A DNA stretch of 64,000 nt from Streptomyces adelaidensis (GCF_016598475.1 NZ_JAEMUX010000043.1:1-64000), one strand, 5' to 3'; shown: positions 25,588-33,598, counted from the first letter of the stretch. Notes: generated by a model from the sequence alone, not told the origin. A program made the numbers and translations.

Positions 25588-25946
25588 CCCCGAGACCTCC
25601 TTCGCCCCACGCCACGGTGTGAATGCCCCATTGGACTGGACTGGAAACCGGCCGACACATGTGCTCTGACGCACTCGCAACGATCGAACACGGACCGAAC
25701 GCGCCGGTGCGCTCCCCGTGATGGACTGGCTGAATTTCGCCCCTGATGTACGGACTTGTCCTCCGGCACCGCTCGGCCGACTTGGCGGAATTCTTACCTC
25801 CGGACGGAGTGCGCGGCGGCGGCGCGGGTTCTCGGCGAGGTGCTCGCAGATGTGAACAGCGACGCGTTCGGAGCTGTGGCGGACGGCGTGTTCGGAGTTG
25901 TCGAAATCGGTGGTTCGGAGTTGTTGAAGACCGTGCGCTCGGCGGG
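25588..25946. other. 359-nt intergenic region
   Basis: No gene is supported. Degenerate direct repeats of GTTCGGAGTTGT occur three times between about 25866 and 25925, just after the GDPD stop codon. This continues the pattern of short repeats beyond stop codons. The AAGGAGG ribosome-binding site for the RsbW-like gene is at the other end. Confidence 0.5.
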
Positions 25947-26756
25947 TCAGCGGCCCAGTTGGTGGAGTACCGCTCGGGGGCGGTTGGTGATGATGGCGTC
26001 GACGCCCAGTTCGACGCAGAGGTCCACGTCCTGGGGCTCGTTCACGGTCCAGACGTGAACCTGGTGGCCGGCCTTCTTCAGGCGCTCGATGTACGCGGGG
26101 TGGTTGCGCACGATCCGGATCGAGGGGCCCGCGATCCCGACACCGGCCGGCAGCCGCCCGTCGCGCAGCCGGGGCGAGACGAACTGCATCAGGTAGACCG
26201 TCGGCAGTGTCAGGGACGCGGCCCGCACGCGGTGCAGCGAGCGCGCCGAGAAACTCATGATCCGTACCGGCGAATCGGCGGCCGGCTCCGGCGCGTCCAG
26301 ACCGAACCGCTTCAGCAGGGCCAGCAGCCGTTCCTCGACCTGGCCGGCCCAGCGGGTGGGGTGCTTGGTCTCGATGGCCAGCTCCACCCGGCGCCCCGCG
26401 TCGGCGACGAGTTCGAGCAGCCGCTCAAGGGTGAGGACGGAGGTGTCCGCCCGCTCCTCGGGGGCGATCTCCCAGTCGGGTGCCTCGTCGCCGTTCTTCC
26501 AGGAGCCGAAGTCCAGGGCGGCCAGATCGGCGAGTTCCAGGGCGGAGACCGCGCCGCGGCCGTTCGACGTACGGTTGACGCGTCGGTCGTGGACACAGAC
26601 GAGATGTCCGTCCGCGGTCAGCCGGACGTCGCATTCGAGGGCGTCCGCACCGTCCTCGATCGCCTTCTTGTACGCGGCCAGGGTGTGCTCGGGGGCTTCC
26701 TCGGAGGCCCCGCGGTGGGCGACGACCTGAACCGGGAGCTGTCGTGCGTGGGTCAC
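25947..26756 (-). CDS. Glycerophosphodiester phosphodiesterase
   Basis: A 269-residue cytosolic GDPD-family TIM barrel that hydrolyses glycerophosphodiesters to glycerol-3-phosphate and an alcohol. The active-site elements are complete: AHRGASEEAPEHT (general acid/base His), ALECDVRLTADGHLVCVHD (metal-binding Glu and Asp, second His), ELAIETKHP and the C-terminal HVWTVNEP. GTG 26756 is the start. It is divergent from the HtrA-type gene, and the two share a control region. Confidence 0.93.
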   Translation of the reverse strand: MTHARQLPVQVVAHRGASEEAPEHTLAAYKKAIEDGADALECDVRLTADGHLVCVHDRRVNRTSNGRGAVSALELADLAALDFGSWKNGDEAPDWEIAPEERADTSVLTLERLLELVADAGRRVELAIETKHPTRWAGQVEERLLALLKRFGLDAPEPAADSPVRIMSFSARSLHRVRAASLTLPTVYLMQFVSPRLRDGRLPAGVGIAGPSIRIVRNHPAYIERLKKAGHQVHVWTVNEPQDVDLCVELGVDAIITNRPRAVLHQLGR

Positions 26757-26860
26757 CGCGTCATGGTGCCACCGCGAGGGGGTACTCGTGGGCGCGGTGA
26801 CGGTGGACGACCGGCTTCGTACGTAGGGTTCGTCCGCAGTGCGTACGATTCATCCGATAG

Positions 26861-26876
26861 ATCCTATATAAAGGAT
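26861..26876. promoter_or_regulatory. AT-rich inverted repeat upstream of the htrA-type gene
   Basis: ATCCTATATAAAGGAT is a near-perfect palindrome with a TATATAAA centre, very AT-rich for this genome. It lies 176 bases before the HtrA start and 105 bases from the GDPD start. It could be a -10 region overlapped by an operator. Confidence 0.45.
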
Positions 26877-26989
26877 GGTCCCGGACCCACAGTCACCGCT
26901 TATGGTGCCCTGACGGCTCGTGGGAAAAGCTGACCACATACAAACGTCCCGCACAGCCTGATGTGCGATCAAGGACAGTCGACGCCGAC

Positions 26990-27031
26990 AGGTGACAGCG
27001 CCTAAAGGTGACAGCGCCGACAGGTGACAGC
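26990..27031 (+). repeat. Three 16-nt-spaced repeats in the htrA-type leader
   Basis: AGGTGACAGCGCC recurs at 26990 and 27006, with a partial third copy at 27022, at a constant 16-nt period. The last copy ends 21 bases before the GTG start, with GAGGAG between. These may be strain-variable repeats in the 5' leader. Confidence 0.75.
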
Positions 27032-27052
27032 CGTGGATCGAGGAGAAAAGCT

Positions 27053-28684
27053 GTGAGCACCGAGAACGAGGGCACCGCGGTACCCCCGGCCCCGTCCGCA
27101 CCCCCCGTGCCGGTGGAAACTCCCGCTGCCTCCGCGCCGGCCCCGGCCCCCGAGCCGAGCGCGGCACCGGCGGAGCCCATCGCCCAGGCGGTCCCGGCCG
27201 GACCCACCGCCGACAACGCGCCGACGGCCCAGCTGCCGCCGGTCCCGCCGACGGCCCCGCAGCCGGCGCAGCCGGAGCTGGTGTCCGCAGGGGCGCCCGT
27301 TTACGCGGCGGCCGCGGGCCAGGGCCCGACGGCGGGCGGCGGCTATGGACAGACACCCGGCGAAGCCGGCGGATCCTCCGCCCCCGACGCCGCCTGGCCC
27401 CCTCCGGCACCGCCCGCGGTCCCGTCGTACGCGGACAGCGGCAGTGGCGCGTACGGGGATGTCGGCGGGGCGGGGTCCGGTGGCGGCTCCGGCGATGGCT
27501 CCGGTGGTGGCGGTGGCGGCTGGGGTTCCTCGTGGCAGCAGACGCAGCAGCCGGCGCCCAAGCCGGCGGGCAACAAGCGGGGCGGCCTGATCGCCGCGAT
27601 CCTGGTGGCCGCGCTGGTCGCGGGCGGAGTCGGCGGCGGCATCGGCTACACCCTGGCCGACCGCAACGACGACTCGACCGGTTCAACGACCGTCTCGGCC
27701 TCCCAGAACGGCGGCGACGTCAAGCGCGCGGCCGGTACGGTCGCCGGCGTGGCCGCCTCGGCGCTGCCGAGCACGGTCACCATCGAGGCGTCGAGCAGCG
27801 AGGGCGAGGGCGGCACGGGCACCGGCTTCGTGTTCGACAAGGAAGGCCACATCGTCACCAACAACCACGTGGTGGCGGAAGCCGTCGACGGCGGCAAGGT
27901 GTCGGCCACCTTCCCGAACGGCAAGAAGTACGACGCCGAGGTGGTCGGCCACGCGCAGGGCTACGACGTGGCGGTCATCAAGCTGAAGAACGCCCCGTCG
28001 GACCTGCAGCCGCTGACGCTCGGCGACTCGGACAAGGTGGCGGTCGGCGACTCGACGATCGCGATCGGCGCGCCGTTCGGCCTCTCCAACACGGTCACTA
28101 CGGGCATCATCAGCGCCAAGAACCGCCCGGTGGCCTCCAGCGACGGCTCCTCCGGCAGCAAGGCCTCCTACATGAGCGCCCTGCAGACCGACGCGTCGAT
28201 CAACCCGGGCAACTCCGGCGGCCCCCTCCTCGACGCGCGGGGCAACGTCATCGGCATCAACTCGGCCATCCAGTCCGCCAGCAACGGCAGCTTCGGCTCC
28301 GGCCAGGCCGGCTCCATCGGCCTCGGCTTCGCCATCCCGATCAACCAGGCCAAGAACGTGGCCCAGCAGCTGATCAAGACGGGCAAGCCGGTCTACCCGG
28401 TGATCGGCGCCTCGGTCTCCCTGGAAGAGGCCACCGGCGGCGCGAAGATCACGGAGGGGGGCGGCGCCGATTCCGTCACCGCGGGCGGCCCCGCCGACAA
28501 GGCCGGCCTCCAGCCCGGTGACGTCATCACCAAGCTCGACGACCACGTCATCGACAGCGGCCCCACCCTCATCGGCGAGATCTGGACCCACCTCCCCGGC
28601 GACAAGGTCACCCTCACCTACACCCGCGACGGCAAGACCCGCACGGCGGACGTCACCCTCGGCGAACGCCAGGGCGACAGCTGA
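27053..28684 (+). CDS. htrA: HtrA/DegP-type membrane-anchored serine protease with PDZ domain
   Basis: A 543-residue envelope quality-control protease. About 175 cytoplasmic residues are Pro/Ala/Gly-rich and disordered. One transmembrane segment (residues about 177-202) follows. The trypsin-like domain has the triad His272 (NNHVV), Asp305 (YDVAVIKL) and Ser388 (NPGNSGGP), and a C-terminal PDZ domain (ADKAGLQPGDVITKLDDHVI) completes it. All catalytic residues are present. GTG 27053 follows GAGGAG. Actinobacterial HtrA proteins degrade misfolded secreted proteins and are usually induced by secretion stress. The palindrome at 26861 may be involved. No two-component genes are adjacent. Confidence 0.93.
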   Translation: MSTENEGTAVPPAPSAPPVPVETPAASAPAPAPEPSAAPAEPIAQAVPAGPTADNAPTAQLPPVPPTAPQPAQPELVSAGAPVYAAAAGQGPTAGGGYGQTPGEAGGSSAPDAAWPPPAPPAVPSYADSGSGAYGDVGGAGSGGGSGDGSGGGGGGWGSSWQQTQQPAPKPAGNKRGGLIAAILVAALVAGGVGGGIGYTLADRNDDSTGSTTVSASQNGGDVKRAAGTVAGVAASALPSTVTIEASSSEGEGGTGTGFVFDKEGHIVTNNHVVAEAVDGGKVSATFPNGKKYDAEVVGHAQGYDVAVIKLKNAPSDLQPLTLGDSDKVAVGDSTIAIGAPFGLSNTVTTGIISAKNRPVASSDGSSGSKASYMSALQTDASINPGNSGGPLLDARGNVIGINSAIQSASNGSFGSGQAGSIGLGFAIPINQAKNVAQQLIKTGKPVYPVIGASVSLEEATGGAKITEGGGADSVTAGGPADKAGLQPGDVITKLDDHVIDSGPTLIGEIWTHLPGDKVTLTYTRDGKTRTADVTLGERQGDS

Positions 28685-28704
28685 CCCCGCCCCACCACCC
28701 TCCG

Positions 28705-28744
28705 CCGTTCCTGTCCCCGGCCACCGGCTGCGGGGACAGGACGG
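28705..28744. terminator. Bidirectional terminator hairpin
   Basis: The stem 28705-28719 pairs with 28731-28744 (core CTGTCCCCG/CGGGGACAG, one bulge). It lies between the convergent htrA-type gene and the gene at 28757-29260. Confidence 0.7.
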
Positions 28745-28756
28745 CTCGGGACGGCG

Positions 28757-29260
28757 TCACGCCTGGGCCTCCTCCCGCGGGTCCAGCACACACCTGAAGT
28801 TCTCTCCGCCATACATCGACTCGTAGAAGATCTCGATCGAGAGACGCTCACTGACGAGCCGCCAGAACCACCCGTGCTCAGCCGGGTCGTAGTCATCGAG
28901 AAACATCAGGTACAGCTCCTGGCCGGTGAGCAGCGGAACACCTTGCTTGAGCGTGGAGACCTTCGGCCGCACCGGCTGCCCTTGGGTGACGCGTCGGTAG
29001 GTGCTCCGGTCCCACTCACCGAGCACCTCGCCGTCCAGCCGCACGACGGTCGCGGTCACTATGGCCGGACCGAGCCCGGCGTTGACGACCTTGATACCTG
29101 TCCTTGATCCTTCGAAGTTCCGCACCCGCCAGATCCGCAAGAGCGGTCTCACCGACTGGCGGTTGTGCGACCGAATGCTCCTGGATTCCGTGAAACTCAC
29201 CCAGAGCGAAGCGAGTGCGATCACGGTCGCCGACACAGAGATCAGAATCTCCGGCTTCAT
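28757..29260 (-). CDS. Hypothetical single-pass membrane protein
   Basis: A 167-residue protein with one N-terminal transmembrane helix (EILISVSATVIALASLWVSF) followed by a soluble domain with conserved-looking VRPLLRIWRV, IKVVNAGLGPAIVTATVV and a C-terminal DYDPAEHGWFWRL region. The N-in helix plus beta-rich domain resembles many uncharacterised bacterial membrane-tethered proteins; I cannot name a family. GGAGGGG lies 5-6 bases before ATG 29260. It is convergent with htrA and divergent from tRNA-Ser. Confidence 0.75.
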   Translation of the reverse strand: MKPEILISVSATVIALASLWVSFTESRSIRSHNRQSVRPLLRIWRVRNFEGSRTGIKVVNAGLGPAIVTATVVRLDGEVLGEWDRSTYRRVTQGQPVRPKVSTLKQGVPLLTGQELYLMFLDDYDPAEHGWFWRLVSERLSIEIFYESMYGGENFRCVLDPREEAQA

Positions 29261-29388
29261 GGACCCCTCCCTCGACCTCCGTTGTAGCCGGTCCACGCGG
29301 TGCTGCGGGCCTGTTGTGGGCCGACATCCCATGATCATGAACGCAGCCGGTACTCTGTAGCCGCTCCGCCCCTGGTGGCCGGGGCGCA

Positions 29389-29473
29389 GGTGGGTTGCCC
29401 GAGCGGCCTAAGGGAACGGTCTTGAAAACCGTCGTGGCGCGAGTCACCGTGGGTTCAAATCCCACACCCACCG
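29389..29473 (+). tRNA. tRNA-Ser(UGA)
   Basis: An 85-nt cloverleaf. The acceptor GGTGGGT pairs with ACCCACC. The anticodon stem ACGGT/ACCGT holds loop CTTGAAA with anticodon TGA. It has a long variable arm and T-arm GTGGG-TTCAAAT-CCCAC. The discriminator is G, and CCA is not encoded. Confidence 0.97.
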
Positions 29474-29496
29474 CTTGTTGGGGCCGCGGCCCAGAT

Positions 29497-29537
29497 GAGG
29501 CGGGGTGTCCGGAGTTCTCGGGTGCCCCGTCTCTTTT
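29497..29537 (+). terminator. Rho-independent terminator of tRNA-Ser(UGA)
   Basis: GAGGCGGGG (29497-29505) pairs with CCCCGTCTC (29525-29533), one G-U pair, followed by TTTTCTT. Confidence 0.75.
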
Positions 29538-29617
29538 CTTGTCTGCTCGTCCCGGGATGCGGGTTGAGCGGGTGGCGCTGATTCTGGAGGGGATGGCAAC
29601 CTGCGGAAGGAGTCGCG

Positions 29618-29821
29618 ATGTCCATGATGGACAAGCTCAAGCACATGCTGAAGGGGCACGAGGAGCAGGCGGGGAAGGGGGTTGACCGGGGCGGTGACTT
29701 CGTCGACGACAAGACGCAGGGGAAGTACAGCGGTCAGGTCGACACCGGTCAGGACAAGCTCAAGCAGCAGTTGGGCACGGACCCGGGCGACCGGGGGCGT
29801 GAGACTCCGCCGCGGTCGTGA
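29618..29821 (+). CDS. Small MT0933-like antitoxin-family protein
   Basis: A 67-residue, highly charged Gly/Lys/Asp-rich protein (MSMMDKLKHMLKGHEEQ, DDKTQGKYSGQVDTGQDKL). It matches the small actinobacterial family annotated as antitoxin-like (MT0933), which also resembles CsbD-type stress proteins. No toxin gene is adjacent, so the antitoxin label may be misleading. AAGGAG lies 6 bases before the start, and the ATG two codons later is also possible. It is followed by a perfect 15-bp terminator stem. Confidence 0.85.
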   Translation: MSMMDKLKHMLKGHEEQAGKGVDRGGDFVDDKTQGKYSGQVDTGQDKLKQQLGTDPGDRGRETPPRS

Positions 29822-29825
29822 CGCG

Positions 29826-29873
29826 GGAAGGGGTGTCTCCGGGCAGAGGACCAAGACTGGAGACACCCCTTCC
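29826..29873. terminator. Perfect 15-bp hairpin between convergent genes
   Basis: 29826-29840 pairs perfectly with 29859-29873 around an 18-nt loop. It lies 5 bases beyond the stop of the antitoxin-like gene and 34 bases from the stop of the opposing gene, so it probably serves both. Confidence 0.8.
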
Positions 29874-29906
29874 GGTTGATGCGGGCGCGTGGGTGCCCGG
29901 CAGGTG

Positions 29907-30266
29907 TCAGGCCGGCTCGTCGTCCGGGGCTTCCCTCGCCGACATGATCTGCGTCTCGTACCGGTCGATGATCTGCTGTGTGGTGGCGCCGGTGATCTTC
30001 GCGATCTCGTCGATGGACGCGACGGCCCAGTTCGCGAGGGAGAGGGCGAAGGCCAGTAACTCGTCGTCGCCGTAGACGCGCTTGATCGTCAGTAGGTAGG
30101 TCAGGTTCAGGTAGGGCACGAGGTCGGGTTCGTCGGTTCGGCTCGTGCTGGCTCTCATCAGTTCGATCGTGGTCTGCGTCGCTTCCTCGCGCAGCGGCAG
30201 CAGGCGGTCCCGCTCCGCGTGGGCCTCGGAGAGCATCTTCCGGCGGAATTCCCGTTCCGCGTCCAC
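29907..30266 (-). CDS. Hypothetical protein
   Basis: A 119-residue, mostly helical, charged protein (AEREFRRKMLSEAHAERDRLLPLREEA; LLAFALSLANWAVASIDEIAKITGATTQQIIDRYE). The C-terminal part resembles a short helix-turn-helix (EIAKITGATTQQIIDRY), so a DNA-binding or regulatory role is possible, as in small helper proteins near toxin-antitoxin or phage genes. I recognise no named family. GTG 30266 has GAGGTGG upstream; longer starts up to 30383 are open. It lies 131 bases downstream of the Prim-Pol-like gene on the same strand. Confidence 0.65.
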   Translation of the reverse strand: MDAEREFRRKMLSEAHAERDRLLPLREEATQTTIELMRASTSRTDEPDLVPYLNLTYLLTIKRVYGDDELLAFALSLANWAVASIDEIAKITGATTQQIIDRYETQIMSAREAPDDEPA

Positions 30267-30397
30267 GTTGTCCACCTCGGTTCTTCCCAACGGTCTGCGG
30301 TGACAGTCTTCGGCGACGGTCCCTGACGATGCGATCCTCCACCAACTGCGCCTCGCCGCAAGGGCATACGTCGACTGCACCACCCGTCGGAGTTACC

Positions 30398-31273
30398 TCA
30401 CACCCCCCGCCCCGACATCCGCGCCGCCGACGCCACCGTCGACCTCGCCTCCCGTTCCGTCAGCCCCGTGTGTACGGCGGCGTCGATGAGCGCGTTCGTG
30501 AGTGCGGGGCCGAGGCCGTTCTCGTACGCGCGGCAGGCGGCCCAGAAGAGGCGGGTGTTGCGTTGGCCCTCCTGGGCGGTGAGGACGAAGTGGATCAGGC
30601 CGTGGCCACGGCCATGGGCATGGGCATGACTGTGGCCGCCGGGCGAGTGCGGCGGCGGGGGCAGGAGCAGGCGGAGCAGCGCGGGTGGGCAGGGGGCCGG
30701 GGGCAGATGGGCTGTGCCGGGGGCCGTGCCGTAGACGCCGTGGTCGGTGCGGGAGCCGGGGCCGACCAGGTAGCCGCCGGCGCCGCGGATGTCGATGCCG
30801 GGGGCGAGGCGGCTCGCGGAGTTGGGGACGACGACGTCGGGCGGGCCGGTGAGCCAGAGGTGGCGCCCGCCGCTGGGGGTCAGGACCACGACCGTCTCGG
30901 GGATCGTGAAGAGGTGGCGCAGGGCGAGTTCGCGCAGGGCCGCCGAGGAGTCCGTGCCCGACTTGGTGTCGAGGTCGACGCCGATGAGGTGGTGGGGGCG
31001 GAGGCCGCAGGCGATGCCGTAGCCGGTGGCCCAGGGTGCGGCGGCGAAGAGTTCGCGGATGCGGCGGGGGTCGATGGAGGCGTCGTAGACACCGTGGCCG
31101 AAGCGGCCGCACTCGCCGTGGCAGGAGTGAGCGGGGGGCGGGGCGTCTCGGTGGGGGGAGCGTAGGGCCGGGAGTTTTGAGCGGGACAGGGGGATCACCG
31201 CCAGTCCGCGTTCGGCGGCGGAGAGGGCGTGCGCCAGGGCCAGGGTGGTGGCCCGCCGGTCCGTGGTGGCCAT
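30398..31273 (-). CDS. Bifunctional DNA primase/polymerase (AEP/Prim-Pol) domain protein
   Basis: A 291-residue protein with the Prim-Pol N-terminal fold: AAERGLAVIPLSRSKLPALRSPH, GYGIACGLRPHHLIGVDLDTK (the DxD catalytic motif), TPSGGRHLWLTGP and DIRGAGGYLVGPGS. Unlike the protein at 22089 it keeps the acidic DLD and GGRH motifs, so it may be catalytic. A His/Gly/Pro-rich low-complexity insert (HSHAHAHGRGHG) interrupts the C-terminal part. No helicase domain or plasmid-replication gene is attached, and such proteins occur on Streptomyces chromosomes without known function. ATG 31273 is chosen over 31291. Confidence 0.85.
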   Translation of the reverse strand: MATTDRRATTLALAHALSAAERGLAVIPLSRSKLPALRSPHRDAPPPAHSCHGECGRFGHGVYDASIDPRRIRELFAAAPWATGYGIACGLRPHHLIGVDLDTKSGTDSSAALRELALRHLFTIPETVVVLTPSGGRHLWLTGPPDVVVPNSASRLAPGIDIRGAGGYLVGPGSRTDHGVYGTAPGTAHLPPAPCPPALLRLLLPPPPHSPGGHSHAHAHGRGHGLIHFVLTAQEGQRNTRLFWAACRAYENGLGPALTNALIDAAVHTGLTEREARSTVASAARMSGRGV

Positions 31274-31498
31274 ACTTCTATGTTCGTACAAGTGTTCGAT
31301 AAAAGGAAGAGGGGTTAGCGGGTTGTTTCGGCCGCAGGTCCCGATTCGCGGGTTGGCTGAAAATGCGCCGGAACGCTTCGCCCCTTGTCCCGCTTGATCT
31401 TGCTGTCGTCAGGTCAGCTCGCCGGGTCTGAGCTGGGAGTTCCTTGATCTGAAGGGGTTTATCGACATGTCATCACGCTTCAGAGGGAATCGGCTGAA

Positions 31499-31810
31499 AT
31501 GCACATGGCAAGCCTCCGTACCGCCCGCGTTCTCGCCGTCGTCCCCGCGCTTCCACTCGCCGCCGCCCTCTTCACCGGCGTCGCGACGGCCGACAACGGC
31601 TCCTTCGCGGACAAAGGATCGAACGCGGGCGTGGCGAACATCGTCGGCAGCGGTGTCGGCAACGACAACAACGGCAACTCGTCCACCTCGCAGCAGAAGG
31701 CGAACGGCTCCGGCGCCACGAACCAGAACAACACCGCCCAGGTCAACGGCTCCGGCCTCACGGCCATCGAGCAGGAGAACGCCGTCGTCAACTTCGTCAA
31801 CCTCTGGTGA
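31499..31810 (+). CDS. Small secreted Asn/Gly/Ser-rich protein
   Basis: A 103-residue protein. The signal peptide (ARVLAVVPALPLAAALFTGVATA) is followed by about 75 residues rich in Asn, Gly and Ser (VGNDNNGNSSTSQQ, TNQNNTAQVNGSG) and a hydrophobic end (ENAVVNFVNLW). The composition resembles secreted surface or amyloid-like proteins, but it lacks chaplin or rodlin motifs and I cannot assign a family. The start may be ATG 31499 or 31505. It has its own strong terminator at 31920-31957 and is probably monocistronic. Confidence 0.75.
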   Translation: MHMASLRTARVLAVVPALPLAAALFTGVATADNGSFADKGSNAGVANIVGSGVGNDNNGNSSTSQQKANGSGATNQNNTAQVNGSGLTAIEQENAVVNFVNLW

Positions 31811-31919
31811 GCCGTCCGAGGGCGGGCCGGTGAGCCGGGGGCGGATGGACGAGGCCACCCCGGCCGAGGCCCTGACCCTCGGGTGCGTGAGGTGTGGGAC
31901 ATGTTTGTGGGGTGTGACG

Positions 31920-31957
31920 CGCCTGTGCGGCGGTACTTCGGTACCGCCGCACAGGCG
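31920..31957 (+). terminator. 17-bp UUCG-tetraloop terminator
   Basis: A perfect 17-bp stem (31920-31936 with 31941-31957) closes a TTCG tetraloop and is followed by TTT. It lies 110 bases after the secreted-protein gene and before the promoter of the steroid-type cluster. Confidence 0.88.
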
Positions 31958-31984
31958 TTTGCCGTGTGTGCGCCTTCGGCGGCC

Positions 31985-32030
31985 TTGACAGTCGTGGCGA
32001 CAGTTCCTTCAATCTGACGGATAGTCAGAT
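31985..32030 (+). promoter_or_regulatory. Promoter (TTGACA-17-TTCAAT) with palindromic operator
   Basis: TTGACA at 31985-31990 is separated by 17 bases from TTCAAT at 32008-32013, which overlaps a perfect inverted repeat, ATCTGAC-GGATA-GTCAGAT (32012-32030). The operator would cover the start of transcription, as expected for TetR- or MarR-type repression. It likely controls the coupled genes starting at 32100. Confidence 0.7.
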
Positions 32031-32038
32031 AATTGGAT

Positions 32039-32084
32039 GGATGGTTCGGTGGATGGTTCGGTGGATGGTTCGGGTGGATGCTTC
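32039..32084 (+). repeat. 12-nt tandem repeats in the leader of the gene at 32100
   Basis: Three full GGATGGTTCGGT units and a degenerate fourth (32039-32084) lie between the operator palindrome and the AGGGGG ribosome-binding site. They are inside the presumed 5' leader. Confidence 0.85.
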
Positions 32085-32099
32085 AGAGGGGGCGGCTGA

Positions 32100-33101
32100 G
32101 TGGTGGTCGAGGACCTGTCCGTACGGCTCAAGGTCTACGAGGGGCGCGCGGCCGTCGTCGGTGGCGTCGGCAAGGACCCCGTCAACTCGCCCATGATCCG
32201 GCACTGGTGCGAGGCCGTGGGGGACACCAACCCCGCGTACACGGGGCCGGATGCGATCGCCCCGCCCACCATGCTCCAGGTGTGGACCATGGGCGGGCTG
32301 AGCGGGCACCCGCCGGGGGAGGCGGGGCGCACGGGGCGCACGGGGCGCACGGGGCGTTCGGAGGCGTACGAGGAACTCCTTGCGCTGCTCGACGGCGCCG
32401 GCTACACCTCCGTCGTCGCCACGGACTGCGAGCAGGAGTATCCGCGGGCGCTGCGGCCGGGAGACGAGATCACCTTCGACTCGGTCATCGAATCGGTGTC
32501 GGAGCGGAAGACCACCAGGCTCGGCACCGGATACTTCGTGACGACCCGCATGGACGTGCGGGTCGGTGACGAACTCGTCGGCACCCACCGCTTCCGCATC
32601 CTCAAGTACGCGCCGGCCGCCGCACCCCCACCGAAGCGGAGCGAGCCCCAGCCCCAGCCCCAAAAGCAACGCCCCCAGCGCCCCCGCCCCGTCATCAACC
32701 GCGACAACGCCGGGTTCTGGGAAGGCGTCGAGCGGCACCGGCTCCTCATCCAGCGCTGCGCCGACTGCGCCACGCTCCGCCTCCCCTGGCTGCCGGGGTG
32801 CAACGCGTGCGGTTCGCCCGAGTGGGACACGGTCGAGGCGTGCGGCGACGGCACGGTCCACTCGTACGTCGTCATGCACCACCCGCCCTTCCCCGCCTTC
32901 GATCCGCCGTACGCCGTCGGGCTGATCGAGCTGGTGGAAGGGGTGCGGATGGTCAGCAACGTCATCGGGGTGCCGTACGACAAGGTGCGGATCGGGATGC
33001 CCGTACGGCTCGAATTCGCGTGCTACGACGAGGAGTTGGAGTTGCCGGTGTTCCGGGCGGCGGGGGCCGGGGAGGCGACGGCGGAGGTGGGGCGGGGATG
33101 A
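32100..33101 (+). CDS. MaoC-like hydratase / DUF35 OB-fold fusion (ChsH2-like)
   Basis: A 333-residue fusion. Residues about 10-175 are a hot-dog MaoC-like dehydratase domain (SPMIRHWCEAVGDTNPAYTGPDAIAPPTML). A Pro/Gln-rich linker (PKRSEPQPQPQKQRPQ) leads to a DUF35 domain with a Cys4 zinc ribbon (CADCATLRLPWLPGCNACGS) and an OB-fold. Mycobacterial ChsH2 has the same order: its MaoC half pairs with ChsH1 to hydrate steroid-side-chain enoyl-CoA and its DUF35 half binds the aldolase Ltp2. GTG 32100 follows AGGGGG. It overlaps the next gene by 4 bases (ATGA). An Arg/Thr/Gly tandem (RTGRTGRTGR) is inserted near residue 77. Confidence 0.9.
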   Translation: MVVEDLSVRLKVYEGRAAVVGGVGKDPVNSPMIRHWCEAVGDTNPAYTGPDAIAPPTMLQVWTMGGLSGHPPGEAGRTGRTGRTGRSEAYEELLALLDGAGYTSVVATDCEQEYPRALRPGDEITFDSVIESVSERKTTRLGTGYFVTTRMDVRVGDELVGTHRFRILKYAPAAAPPPKRSEPQPQPQKQRPQRPRPVINRDNAGFWEGVERHRLLIQRCADCATLRLPWLPGCNACGSPEWDTVEACGDGTVHSYVVMHHPPFPAFDPPYAVGLIELVEGVRMVSNVIGVPYDKVRIGMPVRLEFACYDEELELPVFRAAGAGEATAEVGRG

Positions 33102-33598
33102 GGGCCGGTGACGTGTTCGCGCCGCTGGAGGTCGAGATCACCCGCACACTTGTCGTCGCGGGGGCCATCGCCTCACGCGATTTCCAGGACGTGCACCACG
33201 ATCCGGAGCTGGCGCGGCGGCGCGGATCGCCGGACGTCTTCATGAATATCCTGACGACGAACGGGCTGGTGGGACGGTACGTCACCGACCACTTCGGGCC
33301 GTCCGCCGTCCTCCGCAAGGTGGCCATCCGGCTCGGCGCGCCCAACTACCCCGGCGACACGATGGTGTTGACGGGGACGGTCGAGGCCGTCGACGGGGAC
33401 CTGGTCACGGTCAAGGTCATCGGTGACAACGGCATCGGCAGACACGTCACCGGCACGGTGGTGGTCACGGTCGGCACGGGCGTGCTCGCGGCCGACACGA
33501 TCACGGCCACGGCCGAGCCGGTGACGGCCAGGACCGACCGGGTGACGGCCAGGACCGACCGGGTCACGGTCACGCTTCCGACGGGGGCCCCGCAATGA
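33098..33598 (+). CDS. MaoC-like enoyl-CoA hydratase subunit (ChsH1-like)
   Basis: A 166-residue single hot-dog protein with the MaoC hydratase motif region (ASRDFQDVHHDPELARRRGSPDVFMNILTTNGLVGRYV). It overlaps both neighbours through ATGA junctions (33098-33101 and 33595-33598). This position between a MaoC-DUF35 protein and a thiolase-like protein matches chsH1 of the mycobacterial igr operon, whose product forms a heterohydratase with ChsH2. The His/Asp pair in DVHHD is consistent with catalysis. The C-terminus has a Thr/Ala/Arg repeat (TARTDRV twice). The substrate is unproven. Confidence 0.88.
   Translation: MRAGDVFAPLEVEITRTLVVAGAIASRDFQDVHHDPELARRRGSPDVFMNILTTNGLVGRYVTDHFGPSAVLRKVAIRLGAPNYPGDTMVLTGTVEAVDGDLVTVKVIGDNGIGRHVTGTVVVTVGTGVLAADTITATAEPVTARTDRVTARTDRVTVTLPTGAPQ

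Noticed and set aside
29618..29821. Type II toxin-antitoxin module
   Set aside because: Only the antitoxin-like protein is present; the adjacent gene at 29907 is on the other strand and has no toxin motif.
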